From an uncultured Victivallales bacterium (lineage in GTDB: Bacteria; Verrucomicrobiota; Lentisphaeria; Victivallales; UBA1829): 27,777 nucleotides of DNA. The notes under the pieces are model-generated. The model was not told where the DNA came from and made no database searches. It was given only the letters and a program-made list of their open reading frames with translations. The stretch's first letter is position 1. The number at the start of each line of letters is the position of its first letter. The DNA lies in assembly GCA_934661375.1 (NCBI GenBank), contig CAKUJH010000040.1, positions 1-27,777 of the forward strand. The letters run 5' to 3'. Below are positions 7,053 to 13,607 of this stretch, one piece after another. Made by a program: the position numbers and the translations under genes.

Positions 7053-7778
7053 TCAATTATTTACATTTCCATTTTTGCCGTGTTCACGCAGGAAACGTTC
7101 CCCCAGACGGTCTGCATAACTCATCATTTCTCCGGCAATACGGCCGTCAGTGCGAACCGCAATGCCGCGCACCCCCTGTTTGCGCAGATAAGTCAGATAA
7201 AAATGACAGCAGGCGGAAAGCGGCATTTTCAACATGATTTCCCGGACAGTAAGATTGGTTTCACCGGCGGCAATGGAGGACATCTGCGCCAGCCAGTCTG
7301 CGCCGTATTCCGCCGGAGCGGATGATGAAACCAATGAATCGGGCAGCATACGCAGCGGTTCAAAAGCGGCGCGAACCATCTCCAGCAGTGCGCCTGCGGT
7401 TTCCGGATATTCCAGTCCCAGACGGGAAACCATACCCGATGCCAAAGCCGGAATGTCTTCCGGATCCGGCAGCTGTTCGTCCGGGTCATGCCGGAGCAGC
7501 CACAGAAAAACATCGGTGTCCAAAGCGGTGATCTCCTTGAAATCAAGGGCATAATGGTTTTCCATTGTCCAGAGCAGAGACCAGACTGCCGGAGTCAGCG
7601 GATGCAGGGAATACCGGCGAAACCGGTTTGAACAGCCCAGAAAATCCAGAACGCCGGCAAGTCTGCGTCCCGGATTCGTCCGGATGCGGGAGAGTGCCTC
7701 CATGTATTTGTCCGAGGCTAAAAGCTGTTGAAATTCAGCTGAATTTGCGAGATATATACGCTGTTCGGCAGTAAGCAT
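7053..7778 (-). CDS. Unknown protein of the phage-like module, possibly tail-assembly-related (241 aa)
   Basis: 241-residue product starting at 7778 with AGGAGA upstream, 22 bases after the stop of the first gene of the module. It is mostly helical. The N-terminal third includes the pattern RYSLHPLTPAVWSLLWTMENHY; the C-terminal third includes LTVREIMLKMPLSACCHFYLTYL and a basic, charged end. Sequences with 'L-x-P-L-T-x-A-x-x-x-L-L' and a late 'x-R-E-I-L-x-x-x-P-L' resemble tail-assembly chaperones or the small cytoplasmic proteins coded just before the tape measure in tailed phages. No tape measure gene follows: the next thing downstream is the moron-like gene. The assignment is a guess from style and order; no motif proves it. 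Confidence 0.78.
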   Translation of the reverse strand: MLTAEQRIYLANSAEFQQLLASDKYMEALSRIRTNPGRRLAGVLDFLGCSNRFRRYSLHPLTPAVWSLLWTMENHYALDFKEITALDTDVFLWLLRHDPDEQLPDPEDIPALASGMVSRLGLEYPETAGALLEMVRAAFEPLRMLPDSLVSSSAPAEYGADWLAQMSSIAAGETNLTVREIMLKMPLSACCHFYLTYLRKQGVRGIAVRTDGRIAGEMMSYADRLGERFLREHGKNGNVNN

Positions 7779-7800
7779 GAAAGCACTCTCCTGTTCAGAA

Positions 7801-8139
7801 TCATTCTTCGCTGTAACCGGACGCCGTGGCGGAATCAGACAGCTTTGCAGTCAATTCCACTTCGACATAACCGTTGTTCGTTTCATTGCGCGAAACAGAT
7901 TCAATGATGTAATTCTGATTGTTCATGGCGAAAAGATCGCCGGCTTTCAGTGCAAATCCTTCTTCCAGCAGACCTTTCACGGAAACGGTCCGGCTGACGG
8001 AATATGCTTTCATATCCGTGACTTTCCCCTGGGCATCCCGCGCTTCGGCGATTTCCGCATTTTCGGTTGTGCTGAACGAATTGACCACCATCGAAGATAC
8101 TCCGGACGCGGTCGAGACAACTCCAAACTGTACTGCCAT
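7801..8139 (-). CDS. Small beta-rich protein, first gene of the phage-like module
   Basis: 112-residue product starting at 8139 with AGGAG 7 bases before. It has no signal peptide. Alternating strands run through most of the chain (KAYSVSRTVSVKGLLEEG, AGDLFAMNNQNYIIESVSRNE, YVEVELTAKLSD), giving a small beta-barrel-like pattern as in phage tail terminator or head-tail connector proteins. The first 35 residues are Ser/Val/Ala-rich. I do not recognise a named family. As first gene after a 240-base leader it marks the 5' end of the module, so no head gene precedes it on this transcript. Confidence 0.75.
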   Translation of the reverse strand: MAVQFGVVSTASGVSSMVVNSFSTTENAEIAEARDAQGKVTDMKAYSVSRTVSVKGLLEEGFALKAGDLFAMNNQNYIIESVSRNETNNGYVEVELTAKLSDSATASGYSEE

Positions 8140-8252
8140 CTGAAAACTCCTGTCTGTGAAAATTCTAAATTCTGTAATCTAAACGCATGTGTCGAACGGA
8201 TTGAAAACAGTTTCCGTGGCTCCTCCTTTCGTGTTTCTGCTTTTCAACATCC

Positions 8253-8279
8253 GTTTTACGCTTATATGCAAAACGTCAA
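8253..8279 (-). promoter_or_regulatory. Tentative promoter of the phage-like operon
   Basis: On the minus strand TTGACG (8274-8279) is followed after 15 bases by TAAAAC (8253-8258). The -35 is good and the -10 is weak and one base closer than in the other promoters of this window. It leaves a leader of about 110 bases before the ATG at 8139. This gene-free stretch (8140-8518) otherwise holds the direct repeat at 8326-8355 and the terminator at 8382-8408. Confidence 0.3.
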
Positions 8280-8325
8280 ACAGAAATACAGGAAAATACC
8301 GGAAAAAGCGGATTTTCAGGCAAGG

Positions 8326-8355
8326 AGTGCCGTCAAATAAAAAGACAGTGCCGTC
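8326..8355 (-). repeat. Direct repeat upstream of the phage-like operon, possible operator
   Basis: The nonamer GACGGCACT (minus strand) occurs at 8347-8355 and 8326-8334, 21 bases apart, which is two helical turns. It lies just upstream of the tentative promoter. A regulator binding the same face of the helix twice would fit; no such regulator gene is next to it. Confidence 0.4.
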
Positions 8356-8381
8356 TCTCAAAAAGAACGGATAAATGAGAC

Positions 8382-8408
8382 AAAAAAAGCTCCCGGAAAC
8401 AGGAGCTT
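8382..8408 (-). terminator. Intrinsic terminator of the pseudopilin gene
   Basis: Minus-strand RNA folds AAGCTCC (8402-8408) with GGAGCTT (8387-8393), a 7 base-pair stem and an 8-base loop, followed by a run of T (8382-8388 as A on the plus strand). It lies 110 bases after the pseudopilin stop and before the phage-like operon, separating the two transcripts. Confidence 0.8.
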
Positions 8409-8518
8409 GTTCAATAAATACAACAGAGGAATTTCATCGGGAATTGCGGCAGACGGCATTCAGGAGGACTCCGCCCCGCGAAGGTTCGGCGGTGAAGCAG
8501 AACCCGGCACGGCTCGCT

Positions 8519-9298
8519 TTATCTGGAAGAATACGCAAAGATGATTTTATTGCATTTTCCTGCAATCAGGATATAGGAATTCAGCAGATCTGTACGGGAC
8601 TGGGAAATGACTTTTCCGTCGCCGTATAAAGTGTTTGCCATTCCGTTGTGCCGGGCATGAATCACACCGTAACGGGTATCATTATAATATTGCAGCGAAT
8701 TGTTCATGGGATTGTCTTCCACTCCGATGACATCGGCGGCAACAATCAGCTGATTGACCGGAATCTGCCGTTTGTCGCTGTCATTGGTGATGAAAGTCGG
8801 CTGCCGGTAAAGCGGGTTGGTGTTGTAATCTGACCAGTTGTAAGCGATTCCATAAGTTTTCGCCGCCTGATTGTGCGTCCTTTTCTGAAACGCATCCAGA
8901 TGATCCGGACAGAAAAACGCTTTCGGGATATAGAGATCGTTTTTGTATTTTCCATTATTGCCGACGGTTTCGAAATCCTTGCCGCCGAGATAAGGGGAAA
9001 GCATCAGAATGCCGCTCTGTTTCCAGTTGGCAAAACCGCCGCATCCATGCCGGAGATAGCCGTTGTAATCATTTCCGTACATCTGGATGGCAAGTCCGAC
9101 CTGCTTCAGGTTGCTGGTGCAGAGAATGCCTCTGGCTTTCTTCTTCGCGGAGTTCAGAGCCGGCAGCAGCATTCCCGCCAGAATTGCAATGACAGCAATA
9201 ACTACGAGGAGTTCTATCAATGTAAACCGCAACGGGTTACGCTTCAAATTATGTGGTATAAAATATGAAATGGATGATAATGATCGTTGGCTGCTCAT
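8519..9298 (-). CDS. Type II pseudopilin, H-x9-DG family
   Basis: 259-residue prepilin-like protein. A 24-residue basic leader ends in RF, followed by TLIELLVVIAVIAILAGMLL, the class III prepilin signal with Glu at +5; cleavage would be before Phe25. A polar alpha-helix spine continues (NSAKKKARGILCTSNLKQVGLAIQMY), typical of major pseudopilins with 'C-x-x-N-L-K-Q'. The C-terminal domain carries HNGMANTLYGDG, matching the H-x9-DG signature (TIGR04294) of Planctomycetes-Verrucomicrobia-Lentisphaerae pseudopilin-like proteins, which occur in many copies per genome. The residue before the cleavage site is Arg, not the usual Gly. An AGGAG site lies upstream of the start at 9298. No secretion ATPase or peptidase is nearby, so it must use a system coded elsewhere. 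Its substrate or role is unknown; nearness to a polysaccharide lyase may be meaningful. Confidence 0.92.
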   Translation of the reverse strand: MSSQRSLSSISYFIPHNLKRNPLRFTLIELLVVIAVIAILAGMLLPALNSAKKKARGILCTSNLKQVGLAIQMYGNDYNGYLRHGCGGFANWKQSGILMLSPYLGGKDFETVGNNGKYKNDLYIPKAFFCPDHLDAFQKRTHNQAAKTYGIAYNWSDYNTNPLYRQPTFITNDSDKRQIPVNQLIVAADVIGVEDNPMNNSLQYYNDTRYGVIHARHNGMANTLYGDGKVISQSRTDLLNSYILIAGKCNKIIFAYSSR

Positions 9299-9357
9299 GG
9301 TTTGGTTCTCCTCTCTGTCTTTTTTTTTCGGACAATGACATTATTGACAATATGAAA

Positions 9358-9402
9358 CTCCGGACCGGAGGACATGAAACACCCGGTCTGTGTTCCATGT
9401 CC
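9358..9402 (-). terminator. Paired hairpins after the lyase operon
   Basis: In minus-strand RNA GGACATGGAACAC pairs with GTGTTTCATGTCC (9370-9402; 13 pairs counting one G-U), immediately followed by the palindrome CTCCGGTCCGGAG (9358-9370). Only a short T stretch follows, so this is a weak intrinsic terminator or an RNA 3'-end stabiliser for the operon ending at 9413. Confidence 0.5.
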
Positions 9403-9412
9403 CGGAAATCAA

Positions 9413-9913
9413 TTATTTCCCGGTCAAACGGATTTTTTCGACCGTCAGGACCTGATTTTTGTTCAGTTTCATATCCCACCCGGCAAAACACATCTCAATC
9501 CGCTGAATGTTGTTCAGACCAAGCGGCTGACGGTTCCGTGCCAGATAAATCAGCGGAAAAGTCAGAACCTGTTTTCCCGCGGCAAGTTTCGCTTTCGGCG
9601 CATAGAAATAATTCCACGCTTTGGCGTCCGGTTTCTGCGAGGTCAGCACCAGCATGTACTGATCGCCGGCGTCCTGCGCGGAAAGCGTGATTTCCAAGGT
9701 CTGATATCCGCTCAGATCCGCAGATTCCGGCACCAGAGTGATCCGGGCTGTCTGCGAAAGTTTCACCACCATTTTCCCGTCCTTGAAAACAGCCGGGGTC
9801 GTCAGTTTTGCACCGCTGAGCTTCCCGTTGTCAAACAAGGCAAGATCTCCGGCAAAAACCACGCAGGGGAAAACCAGTGCCAGCAGCACTGCGGACAGAA
9901 CACTTTTCTTCAT
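9413..9913 (-). CDS. Secreted single-domain protein repeating the lyase's N-terminal domain
   Basis: 166-residue product from the ATG at 9913 (AAAGGAGA ribosome site upstream), 14 bases after the lyase stop. Signal peptide residues 1-21 (cleavage after VFA). The mature part is one beta-sandwich-like domain that is clearly paralogous to residues about 45-170 of the upstream lyase. Shared landmarks in order are GDQ, T-S-x-x-P-D-A-x-x-W-N-Y, the NPVG/QPLG segment, IQ-x-x-E-x-CFAGWDM and LTVE-x-I-x-L. Such jelly-roll domains next to polysaccharide lyases usually bind carbohydrate. Here it would be a soluble or surface glycan-binding helper, made from the same operator-controlled transcript as the lyase. 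Carbohydrate binding is inferred; no known CBM family is claimed. Confidence 0.85.
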   Translation of the reverse strand: MKKSVLSAVLLALVFPCVVFAGDLALFDNGKLSGAKLTTPAVFKDGKMVVKLSQTARITLVPESADLSGYQTLEITLSAQDAGDQYMLVLTSQKPDAKAWNYFYAPKAKLAAGKQVLTFPLIYLARNRQPLGLNNIQRIEMCFAGWDMKLNKNQVLTVEKIRLTGK

Positions 9914-9927
9914 AATCAATATCTCCT

Positions 9928-12282
9928 TTATTTTATCGACCGGAAGGTCATTTCGATTTTCCAGGATGTGCGCTTTCCTTCGGGAACCACGGCATACCGC
10001 CAGGGCTGATCCCGCCAGGACGCATTGCCGGACAAGGCTTCTTTTTTCAGCGTCCACGGAACGCCGGAGGTGTTTACTTCGATCCGCACGGCGGACGTGC
10101 CGTATTTCGCCAGCAGTGAACCGTCCGGCTGTTTTTCAATGGTTCCGAAGGTTATAAGAGCGACTTCAAACGTTTCAGGCTGAACCAGTTCCGCCGTATC
10201 CGCAATAACCGTTTCACCGTCGGCAAAACGGTAGCGGAAAGCGCGTTCCAGCACTTTCAGTCCGGAAACCGCGGGATAGCCTTTGCGGAGCTCCAGCACC
10301 ACTTCCGCCGCCGTGCTGTCATGCCGGAACTGTTTCACCTGCGCGGAACATTCCTCGCCGGAGCCTTGCAGTTTTCCGCCGACCACGGGAACCGGATGTC
10401 CGTAAGAATTGAGAATCGGATTGTTGTAGCGGTTGGCGTTGAAGGAATCACGGGTATATTCCGCTTTGCCGACATCCCCCAGCACGGAAAGACGTTCCGG
10501 ATAACTCAAAGCATAGCTTCCGAGGTCATTGTGATTGTGAAACTCCCCATTGTTTCCGCCTTTGAGCGCGATCCGCAGCGCACCGGGATTCGGACTGCGG
10601 AACACATACACGCCCGTCTCCGGGAAACCCGAGACCCGTTCATCATTTTCCGGTCCGATACTGCTTCCTTTGACCGGCGGCAATCCCCAGACCGCCAGCT
10701 GATAATTCATGTTGCCGGCAGGTCTGTCGGCGGACTCAACCGGTTTCTTCAGCAGATAATTCATCAGGTAAGTGATGACGTCGGAGACACCCGCCGCAAA
10801 GTAACAATCGGAAAACGCCGGGAAATAACCGGCGGACAGCATGAACTTGTGCGGAAATTCCGCGGCAAGCCGCGCCTTCGGTTCATCCAGCAGATTCACT
10901 TTGCCGTCCGTGGCGGAATAAACGGTCGCCGCCAGAATCAGGTAATAACCGTACCCGTAAGTCCAGTAGGAAATGCCCTCACTGCAATAGCCGTCCTTCC
11001 GGAAACCCGCAAGATAATTCCGGACATGTACCAGCGTATATTCAATGGCGGCGCGTTTGTCCGCATCCGGCAGATCGGATGCCAGCACGGTGCGGAGCAG
11101 GTTGGCAAAACAGACGGAATTCCAGTTGTTTTCCGCCACGACAAACCAGTCATGCGGCCGCTTTCCCTTCACCGTATTGAGGAACGGATCGAGAATTTGG
11201 CGCTGCACCTGCGCCGCCAGTCTGCGGTCCAGATCTTCGGGAATCCAGCCTTTGAGCAGCAGTCTTGCCTGCATGATGCCGGCGGCGACTTCCGTTCCCA
11301 CCAGTTCCAGCGAAGGATTTCTGCCGGACCAGTTCCGCAGATCGCGGTCATGTGCCGGGAAAACCCAGGTGCGCATCGCCGCCAGAATTTCCGCATGGGC
11401 AATCCATGCCGGCAGATATTTATCTCTGTCTCCGGTCAGACAGAGCGCCATGGTCAGATTGGCAAAATTCTGGCGGATGGGGGTATATTCCGCCTCGTAA
11501 CGGCTGCGGTTGCCGTTGTTCAGAAAATCCATATAACGTTCGGCAGATGGCATTTTCGGCGGAGCCGCCAGAGCTTTGGCGATATGTTTGTTCAGCAGAT
11601 TCCGGGCATAAACGGTCTGGCGTTTCGCATTCCACCAGGCGCGGTTCGAAGCGGGCGGAACCGGAATCCATGCTTTCATGGGAAACAGCGGCAGGATTCT
11701 TTCCACATCGGCTTTCGCTTTGAGCTGCCGCGTCTTCTGCGCTTCCTCTTTCCGCCGGGCTTCGGCGTCGGCGGACAGCGTTATCTCCTCAACGGTCAGG
11801 ATCAGACCTCTCTGAAACGGCATGTCCCAGCCGGCAAAACACAGTTCAAATGATTGTATATCATGCCAGCCGACCGGGTTGCGCGATACATTCATCTCGC
11901 GCAAGGCAAACCGGATGGTCTGTCTTTCCTGGCTGGTGATGGTGCGGATCCGGTCAAAATAATAATTCCATTTCTGCGCATCCGGCGGATTGCTGGTTGC
12001 GGTCAGACGGAACTGGTCGCCGGTACGGTTCGACGTGAAAGTGATATTCAGGAAATCATACCTGGAAATATCGCGGTCCGCCAGCCGGATGGTCAGACGG
12101 TTGCAGGCGGAATTGGCATAGATCAGTCCGTCGGAACCCGCAATGATTCCGGGTCCGGCGGTTCCCGCCAGCTTCCCGGCTTTGAAAACAGTGAATACAT
12201 CCGCGGAATCCGCAGCGGATACGCCGAAGAAATTGAACAGCAGAATTGCTGTAAAGCATAAAAATGTTGAAAACAGCCGCAT
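9928..12282 (-). CDS. Secreted heparinase II/III-family polysaccharide lyase with N-terminal accessory domain
   Basis: 784-residue secreted enzyme. Signal peptide residues 1-23 (VSA|AD). Residues about 45-170 form the accessory domain shared with the gene after it. A charged linker (173-195) leads to an alpha-toroid domain (about 200-510) with the family landmarks AENNWNSVCFANLL (383-396) and DGYCSEGISYWTYGYG (430-445). The C-terminal beta domain carries GEFHNHNDLGSYALSY (579-594), the heparinase II/III motif with its conserved His, and ends near 784. Members cleave uronic-acid glycans (heparin, heparan, alginate or similar) by beta-elimination, in PL12/15/17/21-type families; the exact glycan cannot be told here. 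GGAGGAG precedes the ATG at 12282. The promoter and a LacI-type operator lie upstream, so expression is probably induced by a product of degradation. Confidence 0.9.
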   Translation of the reverse strand: MRLFSTFLCFTAILLFNFFGVSAADSADVFTVFKAGKLAGTAGPGIIAGSDGLIYANSACNRLTIRLADRDISRYDFLNITFTSNRTGDQFRLTATSNPPDAQKWNYYFDRIRTITSQERQTIRFALREMNVSRNPVGWHDIQSFELCFAGWDMPFQRGLILTVEEITLSADAEARRKEEAQKTRQLKAKADVERILPLFPMKAWIPVPPASNRAWWNAKRQTVYARNLLNKHIAKALAAPPKMPSAERYMDFLNNGNRSRYEAEYTPIRQNFANLTMALCLTGDRDKYLPAWIAHAEILAAMRTWVFPAHDRDLRNWSGRNPSLELVGTEVAAGIMQARLLLKGWIPEDLDRRLAAQVQRQILDPFLNTVKGKRPHDWFVVAENNWNSVCFANLLRTVLASDLPDADKRAAIEYTLVHVRNYLAGFRKDGYCSEGISYWTYGYGYYLILAATVYSATDGKVNLLDEPKARLAAEFPHKFMLSAGYFPAFSDCYFAAGVSDVITYLMNYLLKKPVESADRPAGNMNYQLAVWGLPPVKGSSIGPENDERVSGFPETGVYVFRSPNPGALRIALKGGNNGEFHNHNDLGSYALSYPERLSVLGDVGKAEYTRDSFNANRYNNPILNSYGHPVPVVGGKLQGSGEECSAQVKQFRHDSTAAEVVLELRKGYPAVSGLKVLERAFRYRFADGETVIADTAELVQPETFEVALITFGTIEKQPDGSLLAKYGTSAVRIEVNTSGVPWTLKKEALSGNASWRDQPWRYAVVPEGKRTSWKIEMTFRSIK

Positions 12283-12313
12283 AAATCTGTTGCTCCTCCA
12301 TCTTGGTTGAAGA

Positions 12314-12328
12314 TACTCACACGTGTAG
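12314..12328. promoter_or_regulatory. Operator site 1 of the LacI-type regulator
   Basis: TACTCACACGTGTAG, with the 8-base palindrome ACACGTGT at 12319-12326. The identical 15 bases recur at 13567-13581. Here the site lies 13 bases after the -10 element of the lyase promoter, at or just past its start of transcription, as expected for a repressor. Confidence 0.75.
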
Positions 12329-12339
12329 TTCTTGTAAAT

Positions 12340-12367
12340 AATATAACCATGCTTTCCGGAAAGTCAA
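12340..12367 (-). promoter_or_regulatory. Promoter of the lyase operon
   Basis: Minus strand TTGACT (12362-12367), 16-base spacer, TATATT (12340-12345). It has the same form as the aminotransferase, rpmB and rpmE promoters in this window, and precedes operator site 1. Confidence 0.8.
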
Positions 12368-12447
12368 GAAGAAAAATCAAGTTTTTTTCATGTCCGGCAG
12401 GATTTTTCCGGAAAAGATGCTATATTAGGCGCGGAAAACAGATTGCA

Positions 12448-13506
12448 ATGGAGATTTCTTTGAAAAAATATGCGAACATGGCGGAATTTGCGGCGGAGCT
12501 GAAACTGTCCCGCAGCACGGTCTCGTACATACTCAACGGGACCTGGCAGAAACGCAACATCAGTCCGAAAACAGTGCAGAGAGTCAAGGATTATGCGCGG
12601 AAAGTGAATTTCGTGCCGAATTTTTTCGGACGCGCCATCCGCGGCGATGTGCAGTCGGATGCGGCGCTGCTGCTGCCGGTCAACGCCTACGCGCACCACC
12701 GGGAAGCGTTTTTCCGTCTGCTCAGCACTCTGACTTCCGAAAAACTGAAATATCTGGTTCTGCCGGTTTCGCCGGAACTGGGTGACCCGCAGGATCTGCT
12801 GGAAAAACTGGTGGCATACAATGTCCGCCGCGCTTTGCTGGTCGCCTATCCGGTGGTCCGCGTCGGCAATGCGGCAGTCTGGCTCGATCAGGTCCGGGCA
12901 ACGCCGGGCATTGAGTGGCTGTTCTATGATTTTTCGGAACGGGAAGCGGAAATCTGCGGTTTTGCCGGAGAACCGAATGTCGGCTGGGTCGGGTTTGACC
13001 GCAGGAAAGGACTGGATGAAGTCTGCCGGTATGTGGCGGGCTGCGGTTTTTCAACGCTGCTGACCTGCGGTTTTGCCATGCCCGCATTCCCGGAGCTTCC
13101 GCTCCGCTGTATCGAAATAACTCCGGACACCTGGGAGGACTGGCACGGCTGGCGGTTCGACCACGGGATCTCTCTGGCGGATGCGCTGGTAAAATACCGG
13201 CGGGAACACCCATCCGATACCCCGCAGGCGGTATTTGTCAATGACGACCAGCTCTCCGCCGAAGTGATTTTTCAGCTGCTGAAACGCAAATACCGCATCC
13301 CGGAAGACTTTGCGTTCATTTCCTGGGACGGTCTGGAAATCAGCCGGTACTTCATCCGCAGCCTGACCACGGTTGAGATCCCGCACAGCCGCATGATCGA
13401 AGCGGCGGAAGCCTTTTTAAGCGGACGGCAGAAACTGGGACGGCATGAATACCCGCCCGCCATCCGGGAAGGAGTCTCCATGCCCGCACGCGGTGCCGCC
13501 GGATAA
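12448..13506 (+). CDS. LacI-family transcriptional regulator
   Basis: 352-residue regulator from the ATG at 12448. Residues about 11-57 are a LacI-type helix-turn-helix: MAEFAAELKLSRSTVSYILNG is the recognition part, followed by the hinge-helix region NISPKTVQRVKDYARKVNFVP. Residues 70-340 form a periplasmic-binding-protein-like effector domain (LLLPVNAY, VFVNDDQLSAEVIFQLLKRKYRIPEDFAFISWDGLEISRY, the last part being the classic 'P-x-D-x-x-x-x-x-x-D' region). It lies between two copies of the same palindromic site, one before the divergent lyase operon and one before the aminotransferase, and is the obvious candidate to bind them. No ribosome site is strong. A TATATT at 12421-12426 may be its -10, without a clear -35. 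The effector is probably a sugar from the lyase's glycan; this is inference. Confidence 0.88.
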   Translation: MEISLKKYANMAEFAAELKLSRSTVSYILNGTWQKRNISPKTVQRVKDYARKVNFVPNFFGRAIRGDVQSDAALLLPVNAYAHHREAFFRLLSTLTSEKLKYLVLPVSPELGDPQDLLEKLVAYNVRRALLVAYPVVRVGNAAVWLDQVRATPGIEWLFYDFSEREAEICGFAGEPNVGWVGFDRRKGLDEVCRYVAGCGFSTLLTCGFAMPAFPELPLRCIEITPDTWEDWHGWRFDHGISLADALVKYRREHPSDTPQAVFVNDDQLSAEVIFQLLKRKYRIPEDFAFISWDGLEISRYFIRSLTTVEIPHSRMIEAAEAFLSGRQKLGRHEYPPAIREGVSMPARGAAG

Positions 13507-13507
13507 T

Positions 13508-13525
13508 ACCGTTTTCCGGTTTTTT
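13508..13525 (+). terminator. Weak intrinsic terminator of the regulator gene
   Basis: ACCG (13508-13511) pairs with CGGT (13517-13520) around a five-base loop and is followed by T residues to 13525. The stem is only four pairs, so termination may be partial and the regulator transcript could read into the aminotransferase gene. Confidence 0.3.
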
Positions 13526-13538
13526 CTCAAATGCGGTC

Positions 13539-13566
13539 TTGACATTCCTTCAACTCCGGCTATATT
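13539..13566 (+). promoter_or_regulatory. Promoter of the aminotransferase gene
   Basis: TTGACA (13539-13544), 16-base spacer, TATATT (13561-13566): a near-consensus promoter. Operator site 2 begins at the next base, so the start of transcription would fall inside it. Confidence 0.85.
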
Positions 13567-13581
13567 TACTCACACGTGTAG
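13567..13581. promoter_or_regulatory. Operator site 2 of the LacI-type regulator
   Basis: Same 15 bases as site 1, palindromic core ACACGTGT at 13572-13579, placed directly after the -10 element. A protein bound here would block transcription start. Confidence 0.75.
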
Positions 13582-13607
13582 CATTCAACTTATAAGGAGA
13601 TGAGCAG

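Noticed and set aside
8179..8361. 60-codon minus-strand frame in the leader of the phage-like operon
   Set aside because: No ribosome site at its start and no recognisable features; the GGAGG inside it is not followed by a start codon at a usable distance.
10321..11853. Plus-strand open frame of 510 codons across the lyase gene
   Set aside because: It is the antisense shadow of the heparinase-type gene, whose motifs, signal peptide and ribosome site are clear; the plus-strand protein has no domain and is unusually rich in Arg, His and Gln.
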